Position numbers and translations under genes: made by a program
The notes under the pieces: model-generated
What the model was told of the DNA's origin: nothing
Databases searched by the model: none
What the model saw: the letters and a program-made list of their open reading frames with translations, nothing else
Assembly (NCBI RefSeq): GCF_902616385.1
Contig: NZ_CACMSM010000004.1
Span: 28,008-92,007, forward strand
Source: an uncultured Prochlorococcus sp.
GTDB lineage: Bacteria > Cyanobacteriota > Cyanobacteriia > PCC-6307 > Cyanobiaceae
Direction of reading: 5' to 3'
Length of the DNA stretch: 64,000 nucleotides
Part shown: positions 40,705 to 50,483 of the stretch, in pieces
Position numbering within the stretch: position 1 is the first letter of the stretch
Layout of the letters: each line of letters opens with the position of its first letter

Positions 40705-40896
40705 ATGCAACCTGCTAAAACGTCTGATGAACTTGCAGAAATGTATCCTAATCTAGAACCGTGGCAAAGGGATGAATTAGAAGTTTGGCACAGAGGATGG
40801 ATTACAAAAATAATGACAGGAGATGTAACATCTGAAGAATATAATGCTGCAGTTCCTCCTCATCCGGATCCTCATCATCCTGAAGATGATGGATAA
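40705..40896 (+). CDS. Small hypothetical protein (63 aa), element B
   Basis: MQPAKTSDELAEMYPNLEPWQRDELEVWHRGWITKIMTGDVTSEEYNAAVPPHPDPHHPEDDG. Confidence 0.6.
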   Translation: MQPAKTSDELAEMYPNLEPWQRDELEVWHRGWITKIMTGDVTSEEYNAAVPPHPDPHHPEDDG

Positions 40897-40920
40897 AATA
40901 AAAAGATTTCTAATTCTATG

Positions 40921-41049
40921 ATGGAAAAAGAAAATGATTACGATAATGATGGATTAGATCCTTCAGAAGAATATTTCAGAAAGAAGAAAAAAGGTAATGA
41001 TGAGGATACCTATTTCCCGCCAGAAGAATCAGAACCACCTCATTATTAA
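40921..41049 (+). CDS. Acidic 42-aa protein, shared with element C
   Basis: MEKENDYDNDGLDPSEEYFRKKKKGNDEDTYFPPEESEPPHY. Confidence 0.75.
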   Translation: MEKENDYDNDGLDPSEEYFRKKKKGNDEDTYFPPEESEPPHY

Positions 41050-41140
41050 AAGTTTTTGAAAATTTATTGAAGAATCAAATACATTTAATGAAGCAAACGT
41101 CATTAAAGAAAATTAGATTGATAAACTTTAAAACCATAGT

Positions 41141-41162
41141 GTAGAGAAATTTAATTCTCTAC
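41141..41162. terminator. Hairpin GTAGAGAA-ATTTAA-TTCTCTAC downstream of the 42-aa gene
   Basis: 8-bp perfect inverted repeat. Confidence 0.5.
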
Positions 41163-41192
41163 GATTTCTCTATAGAGATAGATTTTTACCTT

Positions 41193-41274
41193 CATGTGAA
41201 ACCTATGTGAAACCTCCATATTGAAATCCCTTCCCATCAGGTTTCAAAATTCTCGTGTGAAACCTATGTGAAAC
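41193..41274 (+). repeat. Two paired GTGAAACC motifs with 11-bp period (arm-site-like)
   Basis: atGTGAAACCtatGTGAAACC occurs twice about 60 bp apart; third paired copy at 35182-35202. Confidence 0.8.
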
Positions 41275-41313
41275 CGATTTTTCTAGACTGAGACTGGGTT
41301 TATACCCTACTTT

Positions 41314-42900
41314 TCATTCCCACTCAATAGTTCCAGGAGGTTTGCTTGTAATATCATAAACAACTCTATTAATTGAACTTACTTCGTTTACGATTCTATT
41401 TGCAATCCTCTCCAAAATCTGAAAAGGAATTTTTGACCAATCGGCTGTCATGCCATCTTCACTAGATACACAACGTAAAACTATTGGCCATGCATAAGTC
41501 CTTTTATCACCCATAACTCCAACTGTTTTTACAGGTAGCAATACTGCAAAAGCTTGCCAAATATCATTGTAAAGACCTGCTTTTTTAATTTCATCTCTTA
41601 CTATCCAATCTGCATCTCTTAAACAATCAAGTTTTTCATTATTCACCTCTCCCAAAATTCTTATAGCTAATCCTGGCCCTGGGAATGGATGCCTTTTTAT
41701 AATTTCATCGGGCAGGCCTAAAGCAGCGCCAACTTTTCGGACTTCATCCTTAAAAAGTCTTCTTAATGGTTCAACTAATTTAAATTGTAAATCTTTTGGC
41801 AATCCACCCACGTTATGATGACTCTTTATTTTTACAGCTATTCTTTCACCTGTTTTGGGATCAATATTAGTCCCAGCACTTTCAATAACATCAGGATAAA
41901 GAGTACCTTGTGCTAAATACTGAAAAGGCCCCAATCTATTGCTTTCTTCCTCAAATACTCTAATAAATTCTTCACCTATAATTTTTCTTTTTTGTTCTGG
42001 ATCAGTAATACCTTTGAGTTTGGCAATAAACCTTTCCCTTGCATTAATATATTCAACTTTTATGTGAAATTTCTTATCAAAAAAATTCATTAAAAATTCT
42101 GGTTCACCTTTTCTCATGAAACCTTGGTCTATAAACATACATGTCAGCTGATTTCCAATTGCTTTATTGAGAAGAAAAGCAAGAGTTGAGGAATCAACTC
42201 CTCCAGACAAGGCAAGCAAAACTTTTTTATTGCCAACTTGCTCTCTTATCTTGGGAATAGTTTCCTCTATATAGGTTTCGGTTGTCCAATCAGCCATACA
42301 ACAAGAAATTTTATAAACAAAATTTTTAATTATCGTCATCCCACAGTCAGAATGAACAACTTCAGGATGAAACTGTACACCAAATAATTTCTTTACATCA
42401 TTTGAAATTGCTGCATGGGGTGTATTTTCGGTATGAGCAATTTTATTAAATCCATCAGGCAAACAATTAATTGAATCCCCATGACTCATCCACATTATAG
42501 ATTTATCTTCTACATCAGAAAGAAGGTTAGATTGCTGATCTATATTTATTGGTGCTCTACCATATTCAGCTTTTTTGGTTGCTGCAATCACAGATCCTCC
42601 AAGTTCTTTGACCATTAATTGCATTCCATAGCATATTCCAAGAATAGGAATTCCTAAATTAAAAATTTTTTCATCACATTTAGGGGCATTTTGTTCATAT
42701 ACAGAATTAGGGCCTCCACTCAAAATGATCCCTTTAGGATTAATATCATTAATTTCCTCAATTGAAATGTAATTGCTTACTACAAGAGAAAAAACATTAG
42801 TTTCTCTAACTCTTCTTGCAATCAATTCAGAATATTGAGATCCAAAATCTAAAATTAATATTGAAGGATCTCGTTCTTTTTTTAAAGATGTTTGACTCAT
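41314..42900 (-). CDS. guaA: GMP synthase (glutamine-hydrolyzing)
   Basis: [54 protein letters not shown]-terminus. Confidence 0.98.
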   Translation of the reverse strand: MSQTSLKKERDPSILILDFGSQYSELIARRVRETNVFSLVVSNYISIEEINDINPKGIILSGGPNSVYEQNAPKCDEKIFNLGIPILGICYGMQLMVKELGGSVIAATKKAEYGRAPINIDQQSNLLSDVEDKSIMWMSHGDSINCLPDGFNKIAHTENTPHAAISNDVKKLFGVQFHPEVVHSDCGMTIIKNFVYKISCCMADWTTETYIEETIPKIREQVGNKKVLLALSGGVDSSTLAFLLNKAIGNQLTCMFIDQGFMRKGEPEFLMNFFDKKFHIKVEYINARERFIAKLKGITDPEQKRKIIGEEFIRVFEEESNRLGPFQYLAQGTLYPDVIESAGTNIDPKTGERIAVKIKSHHNVGGLPKDLQFKLVEPLRRLFKDEVRKVGAALGLPDEIIKRHPFPGPGLAIRILGEVNNEKLDCLRDADWIVRDEIKKAGLYNDIWQAFAVLLPVKTVGVMGDKRTYAWPIVLRCVSSEDGMTADWSKIPFQILERIANRIVNEVSSINRVVYDITSKPPGTIEWE

Positions 42901-42954
42901 GTATAAAAGTTAGCTCAATTTATTTACAAAAGCATAATGAATCACAAATTAATC

Positions 42955-44067
42955 TCATTGAAAATTAGAAATATATTTATTACCGTTAATTCCAGCCCAC
43001 CTTACTTTTCTTTTTCTATCAAAAATAACTGATGCGATCTCCATATCAGTTTTTACATACCTATTTACGTAAGAAAAAGAACGCTTTTCAATCGTATTTG
43101 ATAAACTCTTGAATAATTTATCAGCTAAAAATTTATTAAATCTTTCAAGTAGTAGTAATGCATCCTCAAGATTATCTAATTGAGATAATTCAACTATTAT
43201 TTCGTGCGGTACTTTTTCTTGAACGGCTAAATAAACAAGAATCTCGATTCTTGCATCAGCTAAATGATTATGTGTATGAAAAATGCCACCTGCTAATTTA
43301 ATTAATTTCCCGTGATATCCAAAAAGAATTACAGTTTTAACTTTTTTTATCGCAGCATCTACTAATAATGGTCCTATCCAATTTCCAATTTTGATAATTG
43401 GCAAATTAACATTATAATTTTTAGCCAAATTTAACCCGTTTTCACCAATAACAAAAACAACTTCCCCTTTAAAATTATTTTGGACTAACTTTGCTAAATT
43501 AGTTCTAGCCTCCTCTAATTGATCAGGTGAAGCACTTGAATAAGTCTCAGCAGAAGTACCAATAATAGATAATCCATTAACGATACCAAATGACTTATTA
43601 CTAGTTCTTTCAGCTAAAAACGCTCCATTTGGGAAAATAATTTCTAATTTCAAATTAAAGCCATCAGGAATATTATCTATTAAATTTTTATGTAAAACTT
43701 CTTTTGCAAAATTAGAAATGCATATCTCTGATGTATCCTCTTTTATACCTACACCAGATCCTGCGATAATGTTTATTGGAATTATTTGAACAGGATTATT
43801 TGAAGAAATTTTTTCTAAAGAGGCTATTGTCCATATTTCTAAGTTTTGTGTAATGTCAAGATCTAAGCCAGACTTTGCAAAGGTGATTCCTAATGCATGC
43901 GAGTCATCTTTAAGTAAACCAACAGAATGAATTTCGATTTTTATTTCTTTTTTTTCATTAGGAATTTTTATTCGTTCATAATTCTCAAATGGTAACCCTA
44001 CTAGTTTTTTTAATGCTGACCTAGCAGCTCCAGCAACCCACAAAGGTAAAGAAAATCCTTTTTTCAA
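42955..44067 (-). CDS. cbiD: Cobalt-precorrin-5B C(1)-methyltransferase
   Basis: FSLPLWVAGAARSALKKLVG; AGSGVGIKED; HTHNHLADARIEILVYLA. Confidence 0.88.
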   Translation of the reverse strand: MKKGFSLPLWVAGAARSALKKLVGLPFENYERIKIPNEKKEIKIEIHSVGLLKDDSHALGITFAKSGLDLDITQNLEIWTIASLEKISSNNPVQIIPINIIAGSGVGIKEDTSEICISNFAKEVLHKNLIDNIPDGFNLKLEIIFPNGAFLAERTSNKSFGIVNGLSIIGTSAETYSSASPDQLEEARTNLAKLVQNNFKGEVVFVIGENGLNLAKNYNVNLPIIKIGNWIGPLLVDAAIKKVKTVILFGYHGKLIKLAGGIFHTHNHLADARIEILVYLAVQEKVPHEIIVELSQLDNLEDALLLLERFNKFLADKLFKSLSNTIEKRSFSYVNRYVKTDMEIASVIFDRKRKVRWAGINGNKYISNFQ

Positions 44068-44127
44068 ATCAAGTAATTGAAAAATATATAATGAGAACTA
44101 ATCTAAGAATGACTTATTTAACAAAAA

Positions 44128-45291
44128 GTGGCCATACAACAAAAATTATCATTGATGATTCCTGGACCCACACCAGTTCCAGAAAAAGTTTTACAAGCAT
44201 TAAGTAAACATCCAATAGGCCATCGTAGTAAAGAATTCCAAGATCTGGTAGAGAGTACTACTAAAAATCTGCAATGGCTACATCAAACTCAAAATGATGT
44301 TCTAACAATCACTGGAAGTGGAACTGCGGCAATGGAAGCTGGAATAATAAATACCTTAAGTAGAGGAGATAAAGTAATTTGTGGAGAAAATGGAAAATTT
44401 GGCGAAAGATGGGTAAAAGTTGCTGAAGAATTTGGTCTAGAAGTAATAAAAATTTATTCCGATTGGGGTACTCCACTAGATCCAGAAAAATTCAAAAAAG
44501 TATTAGAGGAAGATACACAAAAAAAAATAAAAGCTGTTATTTTGACTCATTCTGAAACCTCAACAGGTGTAATTAATGATCTAAAAACTATAAGTTCTTA
44601 TATTAAGAAACATAAAACAGCTTTATCAATTGTTGATTGCGTTACAAGTCTTGGAGCTTGTAATGTACCAGTAGATGAATGGGGATTAGATATCGTTGCT
44701 TCAGGATCACAAAAGGGATATATGATACCTCCTGGTCTTAGTTTTGTAGCAATGAGCAAAAAAGCATGGGAAGCTGCAGAAAAATCTAATTTACCAAAAT
44801 TTTATTTAAATTTAAAATCCTATAGAAAAAGTCTTTTAAGTAACAGTAATCCATATACTCCAGCAGTTAACTTGGTTTTTGCTTTAGACGAAGCTTTAAA
44901 AATGATGAGAGAAGAAGGCTTGGATAACATCTTTAGCAGACACAATAAACATAAATTAGCCATGAGCAATGCTGTAAAGGCTTTAAATCTTAAATTATTT
45001 GCTGATGAGAAATACTTAAGCCCTTCAATTACCGCGATAAAAACTGAAGGAATAGATGCAGAAGAATTTAGAAAAACTATAAAAAATAATTTTGATATTT
45101 TACTTGCTGGTGGTCAAGATAATTTGAAGGGAAAAATATTTAGAGTCGGACACTTAGGATATGTTAATGATAGAGATATTATTACTGTTGTTTCTGCGAT
45201 TAGTAATACTCTTCTAAAACTCGGGAAAATTTCAGCTCAACAAGCTGGTGAAGCATTAGTTGTAACGTCAAGATATCTTGATGAAAATTAA
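44128..45291 (+). CDS. Class V aminotransferase (serine-glyoxylate/AGXT-like)
   Basis: MIPGPTPVPEKVLQALSKHPIGHRSKEF; ASGSQKGYMIPPGLSFVAMS. Confidence 0.92.
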   Translation: MAIQQKLSLMIPGPTPVPEKVLQALSKHPIGHRSKEFQDLVESTTKNLQWLHQTQNDVLTITGSGTAAMEAGIINTLSRGDKVICGENGKFGERWVKVAEEFGLEVIKIYSDWGTPLDPEKFKKVLEEDTQKKIKAVILTHSETSTGVINDLKTISSYIKKHKTALSIVDCVTSLGACNVPVDEWGLDIVASGSQKGYMIPPGLSFVAMSKKAWEAAEKSNLPKFYLNLKSYRKSLLSNSNPYTPAVNLVFALDEALKMMREEGLDNIFSRHNKHKLAMSNAVKALNLKLFADEKYLSPSITAIKTEGIDAEEFRKTIKNNFDILLAGGQDNLKGKIFRVGHLGYVNDRDIITVVSAISNTLLKLGKISAQQAGEALVVTSRYLDEN

Positions 45292-45292
45292 G

Positions 45293-45490
45293 TTAAGTGC
45301 CTGGCTCTTCCACATTTCCGCCTAATTCAACAATCTTTTTTCTAAGAACGATTGATTTTTTTTCATCACCTTTGGTTTGAGCGATTGCTAGGGCAAACTC
45401 TAATTTTTCTAGCTGGTGGCCACCCTCAATAAAAGATAATTTTTTCTTTATGCGGTTTTTATTATCTTTGTATGAAATTTGTGAAGACAT
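45293..45490 (-). CDS. Conserved hypothetical (65 aa)
   Basis: ORF in otherwise empty gap. Confidence 0.5.
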   Translation of the reverse strand: MSSQISYKDNKNRIKKKLSFIEGGHQLEKLEFALAIAQTKGDEKKSIVLRKKIVELGGNVEEPGT

Positions 45491-45622
45491 AAAAATTCAT
45501 GCTTTAAGTTTATTATGCCAACAAATTGGGACATTATGAGAGGAGATCAAAAATATTATTTGAATATAAACTTAAGCAAATAAATTTTTTTCTAATATTA
45601 TGTCCAAACATCACTAAAATTT

Positions 45623-46135
45623 ATGCCAAACTTAAATCTCATATATTACCTTCTTGCAGGCAGCATATTTGGTACTTTAGCTCTAAAAACAGGAATCCCT
45701 GCAGCTCCTCTTGCAGGTGCCTTAATAGGGGCGAGCATACTTAGCATCAGTGGCAAAGTCGATATTGCAGATTGGCCAACAGGTACAAGAACAATTTTAG
45801 AAATCGGCATTGGAACAGTTATTGGTACATCATTAACCAAAGATTCATTAATGGATCTACAAACATTATGGAGGCCTGCTATTTTAATAACTTTTACTTT
45901 AGTTATTACAGGATTAGCAATTGGATTATGGACAAGCAGATTACTCAATATAGATGTTATTACAACAATTCTTGGAGCTGCACCAGGAGGTATTAGCGGT
46001 ATGAGTCTTGTGGGGTCAGAGTATGGGGTAGGAGCTGCTGTCGCAACTCTACACGCAGTAAGATTAATTACTGTGCTTCTAATTCTCCCTTTAATTGTGA
46101 AATTTTTAAACTTATTCGGAGTAATAAAATCTTAA
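45623..46135 (+). CDS. AbrB-family (ammonia monooxygenase-like) membrane protein
   Basis: GIPAAPLAGALIGASILS; AAPGGISGMSLVGSEYGVGAAVATLHAVRL. Confidence 0.85.
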   Translation: MPNLNLIYYLLAGSIFGTLALKTGIPAAPLAGALIGASILSISGKVDIADWPTGTRTILEIGIGTVIGTSLTKDSLMDLQTLWRPAILITFTLVITGLAIGLWTSRLLNIDVITTILGAAPGGISGMSLVGSEYGVGAAVATLHAVRLITVLLILPLIVKFLNLFGVIKS

Positions 46136-46191
46136 AAATATATAGACATATTTTCAATAAAAGATATTTTTAAATAGAAAGCCTATATACA

Positions 46192-46641
46192 ATGAAGAAA
46201 TTTAAAAGAAAATTAATATTTATAACCTTAGGAACAATGTATTCTTTATCATTCAATACATTAAAGGTAAATGCAGGATCTTTTGGAGCAGAAATTTTCT
46301 GTACTATGAGAGATGGAGGAAATGATCATGAAAGTAGTTGGGATGCAGCATATACATACATAAAAAAGCAAAAAGGTGGAATTTTCAAAGTCTCACCTAA
46401 GCAAGCAGCGGCACAAATTACTGAATCAGTTATTAGAGATAAAGAATCCTTCAGCTATTGTGTTGAGTACCTAGATCAACTTCATCCAAATAGGAAACTA
46501 ATAAGAGAGTTAGAAAAAGAGGAACAAAAAAAAGAAAAAGAAGCAAAAGATAGAGAAAACAAAAGAAAAAGATTAGAAGAAGAGTTAGAAAAAACTAATG
46601 AAAATTTTTCTGATGAAACACTTGATAGATATAGTTATTAA
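46192..46641 (+). CDS. Hypothetical protein, N-terminal signal-like segment
   Basis: 149-aa ORF, Lys/Glu-rich C-terminus. Confidence 0.6.
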   Translation: MKKFKRKLIFITLGTMYSLSFNTLKVNAGSFGAEIFCTMRDGGNDHESSWDAAYTYIKKQKGGIFKVSPKQAAAQITESVIRDKESFSYCVEYLDQLHPNRKLIRELEKEEQKKEKEAKDRENKRKRLEEELEKTNENFSDETLDRYSY

Positions 46642-46796
46642 TAAAACTTTCAGGAAGATAAAAATCTCAATAAATAAAATTTTGTATCTAAACACACTAA
46701 ATCATATTTTTACTGGCTAATTGAGGCTAGAAAAGGATAAATGAATCTTGACTTTTAATATATCCAAGCCATTATTTATTTAAATAAATATTCTGA

Positions 46797-47198
46797 ATGC
46801 ATATTAATGATGCGGTGTTTTTAGAGGATTTATGTCCTAAGTTCAGATTTAGACAATGGCGAAAATCTATCCATAAGTTTACAGGAAAAAGTTGTATATA
46901 TTGCGGAAAACCATCTGAATCTATTGACCATGTAATACCACGAAGCCAAGGAGGCTTAAGTACAACAGAAAACTGCGTCCCTGCATGTCTTTCATGTAAT
47001 GGGGATAAATCAGATGAAAATGCTTTGTATTGGTATAGAAGGCAAAAATTTTATGATCCTCGAAGGGCAATGGCTATAAGAGCTTGGTTAGAAGGAGATT
47101 TAAGATTAGCTATTAGATTACTACAATGGGCTAATCCCAATTTTAAGGTAAAAAATAAAAATTACCTAAAAGATGAATCAGAATATACTGCAGCTTGA
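46797..47198 (+). CDS. HNH endonuclease family protein
   Basis: CIYCGKPSESIDHVIPRSQGGLSTTENCVPACLSCNGDKSDENALYWY. Confidence 0.9.
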   Translation: MHINDAVFLEDLCPKFRFRQWRKSIHKFTGKSCIYCGKPSESIDHVIPRSQGGLSTTENCVPACLSCNGDKSDENALYWYRRQKFYDPRRAMAIRAWLEGDLRLAIRLLQWANPNFKVKNKNYLKDESEYTAA

Positions 47199-47461
47199 CT
47201 ACCATACATTACATATTTTTCTGGAGTTGAAACTCTCACATATATTTTCCAATTCTCTTGGCAATTCTGGGAATATTAAAATTGTCGAAAATGAAATAAG
47301 AAAGACAAAAAACTTTTGGTAGAATTTAAAATTAACTAAAGTTACTTTTTTCTCTGAAAGACGGGAGTAACTTTTGCTTATACAAAAAGTTTTTGATTTT
47401 AAATCAGGCTCAAAAGCTGTCTTCATCATTAATTAATACATATGTACTACTTTAAACTAAA

Positions 47462-48340
47462 ATGAAGAAGCCTGCAAGTTTAATCGGAAATAAAAATAAA
47501 TTTTTAATCTTGGGATGTGGTTTCAGCGGTAGTTTTTTTGCAAAAACTATTAGAAAATTCGGTTGCACAGTTTTAACAAGCTCAAGATCTGCAAGCAAAG
47601 ATCCAAATAGTTTTATTTTCAACAGTGAAAACGGTATCGTTCCTGATGAAGAAATTTTTGATGGAGTCACGCATATTCTTAGTTGCATCCCACCTGACAA
47701 AAATGGTAATGATCCCGTACTAAAAACCCTTCAAAGTAGACTACGAGATTTACCCCTTGAATGGGTTGGATATTTATCTACCACAGGAGTATATGGAAAT
47801 ACTGAAGGTGGTTGGGTTTCTGAAGGAGATCAGCCTAATCCTTTTCAAAAAAGAAGTCAGAACAGATTAAATTGCGAAAAAAAATGGATTGAATCTAGCT
47901 TGCCCGTGCAAATTTTTAGATTACCCGGTATTTATGGACCTGGAAGATCCACGTTTGAAGCAATCAAAAATCAAAAAATTCGAGTTATCTTAAAAAAAGC
48001 TCAAGTATTTTCAAGAGTTCATGTTGCTGATATTACAAATGCGATTATTTTTTTATTACAAAATAAAGATTGTTTAAAGTTTCATCAAATCATTAATATT
48101 GCAGACGATGAACCCTGTTCTCAAATAGAAGTTATTCAATATTGCTACGATTTACTTGGTTTAACAATGCCAAAGCCAATATTATTTGAAGATGTAAAAG
48201 ATGAATTATCACCTATCGCTCAATCTTTTTGGATGGAAAATAGAAGAGTTTCAAACAAACTTTTATGCGAAACACTCGGATATAAACTAATTTATAAAAA
48301 CTATAAATTAGGCTTAAAAAATTGCTATTTAAAAAGTTAA
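47462..48340 (+). CDS. NAD-dependent epimerase/dehydratase-like protein (YeeZ-like)
   Basis: FLILGCGFSGSFFAKTIR; GYLSTTGVYGNTEGGWVSE. Confidence 0.85.
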   Translation: MKKPASLIGNKNKFLILGCGFSGSFFAKTIRKFGCTVLTSSRSASKDPNSFIFNSENGIVPDEEIFDGVTHILSCIPPDKNGNDPVLKTLQSRLRDLPLEWVGYLSTTGVYGNTEGGWVSEGDQPNPFQKRSQNRLNCEKKWIESSLPVQIFRLPGIYGPGRSTFEAIKNQKIRVILKKAQVFSRVHVADITNAIIFLLQNKDCLKFHQIINIADDEPCSQIEVIQYCYDLLGLTMPKPILFEDVKDELSPIAQSFWMENRRVSNKLLCETLGYKLIYKNYKLGLKNCYLKS

Positions 48341-48362
48341 AAAAATAAATTAAAAACTTTCT

Positions 48363-49397
48363 ATGAATTTTCAAAATACAAATAAAATATTGAAGGTAGT
48401 ATTAAGCGTTGGAGATGAGTCAGGTATTGGACCTGAAATAATCTTAAAAGCACTTTGCTCTAATGAGATACCAAAAAATATTGACTTTATACTAGTTGGA
48501 TCAAAAAAAAATCTACAAAATACATATGAATATCTTCGATCATTAGGATTAGAGAACCTCGCAAATCCTAAAAATTTCAAGATACATGATCTTGAAATTT
48601 TTTCATCAGATAATAACCCTAAATCAAGTTACGGCAATTCAAGTTTCCAATATTTAACAAAAGCAATAGAAATTGTAAAACAATATCCGAATTCAGCACT
48701 TGTAACAGGACCAATTTGCAAGAAATCATGGTCGATAGCAGGTCATTACTTCTCAGGTCAAACTGAAGTACTAGCAAAATCATGTGGAGTAAAAAACGTT
48801 GGCATGCTATTCACAGCTAAATCACCAATTACAGGATGGAGATTTAATACTTTATTAGCTACAACCCATATAGCCCTTTCTGAGGTTCCCAAGAAATTAA
48901 CTACAGAATTAATCCACTCTAAATTGGATCTTTTCAAAGATTTTTGTAATACTTATACGGATAAACCTAGTTTAAAAGTAGCCGGATTAAACCCTCACGC
49001 CGGCGAAGAGGGTATCTTAGGTCATGAGGAGAAAGATTGGCTCAATGATGCATTAATTACTTGGAATGCAAAAAATAGAGGCATTGAATTATTAGGCCCT
49101 TTATCACCAGATAGTTGCTGGAATTCTTCTGTAAAAGCTTGGAATGACAAAAATGCTGAAAAGCATGATGGCATTCTTGCCATGTATCATGATCAAGGTT
49201 TAATACCAATGAAGGTGATAGCCCTTAATTACTCAGTCAATACAACAATTGGTTTACCTTTTATAAGAACATCTCCTGATCATGGAACTGGATTTGATAT
49301 TGCTGGCAAAGGAATAGCTCAATCTCAAAGCATGATTGAGGCTATTAAGGCTGCTGTAGAAATGACTAACAATTCAAGATTGCTTAACACGCATTAA
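48363..49397 (+). CDS. pdxA: 4-hydroxythreonine-4-phosphate dehydrogenase
   Basis: VGDESGIGPEIILKAL; YHDQGLIPMKVIAL; RTSPDHGTGFDIAGKG. Confidence 0.96.
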   Translation: MNFQNTNKILKVVLSVGDESGIGPEIILKALCSNEIPKNIDFILVGSKKNLQNTYEYLRSLGLENLANPKNFKIHDLEIFSSDNNPKSSYGNSSFQYLTKAIEIVKQYPNSALVTGPICKKSWSIAGHYFSGQTEVLAKSCGVKNVGMLFTAKSPITGWRFNTLLATTHIALSEVPKKLTTELIHSKLDLFKDFCNTYTDKPSLKVAGLNPHAGEEGILGHEEKDWLNDALITWNAKNRGIELLGPLSPDSCWNSSVKAWNDKNAEKHDGILAMYHDQGLIPMKVIALNYSVNTTIGLPFIRTSPDHGTGFDIAGKGIAQSQSMIEAIKAAVEMTNNSRLLNTH

Positions 49398-49880
49398 AAC
49401 TTGACCAAATTCAACTGGTGTTCCATTCTCTACGAGAATTTCTACTATTTCAGCATTAAATTCAGATTCAATTTCATTCATTAACTTCATTGCCTCCAAA
49501 ATGCAAATAGTTTGACCGACCTTAACATTATTCCCTACTTCGACGAATGGCTCCTCACCAGGCGCTGCAGCCCTATAAAATGTCCCAACCATAGGAGAAG
49601 TAATTTCAGTTAGATCAGAATGCCCTGGGGGTGCCACCTGAGGCTCTTCAGGCTCATTAACAAGAGAGATATTATCATTAATAGTTTTTTGATTGGCAAT
49701 TGCTTGTTTATCACGTGAAGTATTAGAAACTAAATTATTAATAACTTGGTTCTGATCAAATACATTCCTTTTTATTTCGAGTTTAAAATCTTCTCCCTCT
49801 AGCGAGAACTCTTGTATATCACTTGTAGAGATTTTCTCTATTAAGCGATTTAAGTCATCATGATCTAGTTTCATAGCCAT
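49374..49880 (-). CDS. accB: Biotin carboxyl carrier protein
   Basis: SPMVGTFYRAAAPGEEPFVEVG; ILEAMKLMNEIE. Confidence 0.97.
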   Translation of the reverse strand: MAMKLDHDDLNRLIEKISTSDIQEFSLEGEDFKLEIKRNVFDQNQVINNLVSNTSRDKQAIANQKTINDNISLVNEPEEPQVAPPGHSDLTEITSPMVGTFYRAAAPGEEPFVEVGNNVKVGQTICILEAMKLMNEIESEFNAEIVEILVENGTPVEFGQVLMRVKQS

Positions 49881-50440
49881 TAATTTTCTCGTCCAAGATA
49901 ACTGTCATTACGAGTATCAACTTTAATCATTTCTCCCACTGAAATAAATAAAGGAACCATAACTTGAGCACCTGTTTCTAGAATAGCGGGTTTCGTGCCC
50001 CCACTAGCAGTATCACCTTTAACTCCAGGATCAGTCTCTGTAACTTTCAAAGTAATAGATATTGGAAGTTCTACTTCTAAAACCTTACCATTATGAAAAA
50101 TTACATTGACCTCCATTCCCTCTTTCAAATACTTTGCACCTTTGCCAATTTGTTCAGAGGTTAGTCTTGTCTCTTCAAAACTTGTCATATCCATAAAAAC
50201 ATAATCACCAGACTCCACATAAGTATGTTGCAGGTTAGACTTCTCAAGGATAGCCTGCTGTACTGATTCTCCGGCTCGAAAAGTTTTTTCAACCACGTTG
50301 CCGCTTTGAACTGATTTTAATTTTGTTCGCACGAAAGCAGAACCTTTGCCAGGCTTAACATGTAGAAATTCTACAACACGCCAAACTTGTCCATCCAATT
50401 CGATGGTAGTACCTGTGCGAAAATCGTTACTGGAAATCAT
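49880..50440 (-). CDS. efp: Elongation factor P
   Basis: [42 protein letters not shown]. Confidence 0.97.
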   Translation of the reverse strand: MISSNDFRTGTTIELDGQVWRVVEFLHVKPGKGSAFVRTKLKSVQSGNVVEKTFRAGESVQQAILEKSNLQHTYVESGDYVFMDMTSFEETRLTSEQIGKGAKYLKEGMEVNVIFHNGKVLEVELPISITLKVTETDPGVKGDTASGGTKPAILETGAQVMVPLFISVGEMIKVDTRNDSYLGREN

Positions 50441-50483
50441 TCCTGTATTACATCCCCAAGGATCATAAACCTGCAAGAGTGCT

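Larger units (their letters stand above)
35093..41331. mobile_element. Element B: putative integrative element at the guaA 3' end carrying type I R-M
   Basis: Core 35093-35110 encodes TIEWE* on the minus strand as does the guaA end (41314-41331); GTGAAACC 11-bp-period motifs inside both ends; shares 60-aa protein, RNA and 42-aa protein with element C. Confidence 0.75.

Noticed and set aside
46797-47198. HNH endonuclease as a mobile homing nuclease
   Set aside because: No intron, intein or flanking repeat seen; stand-alone HNH proteins of this type are common in cyanobacterial chromosomes.
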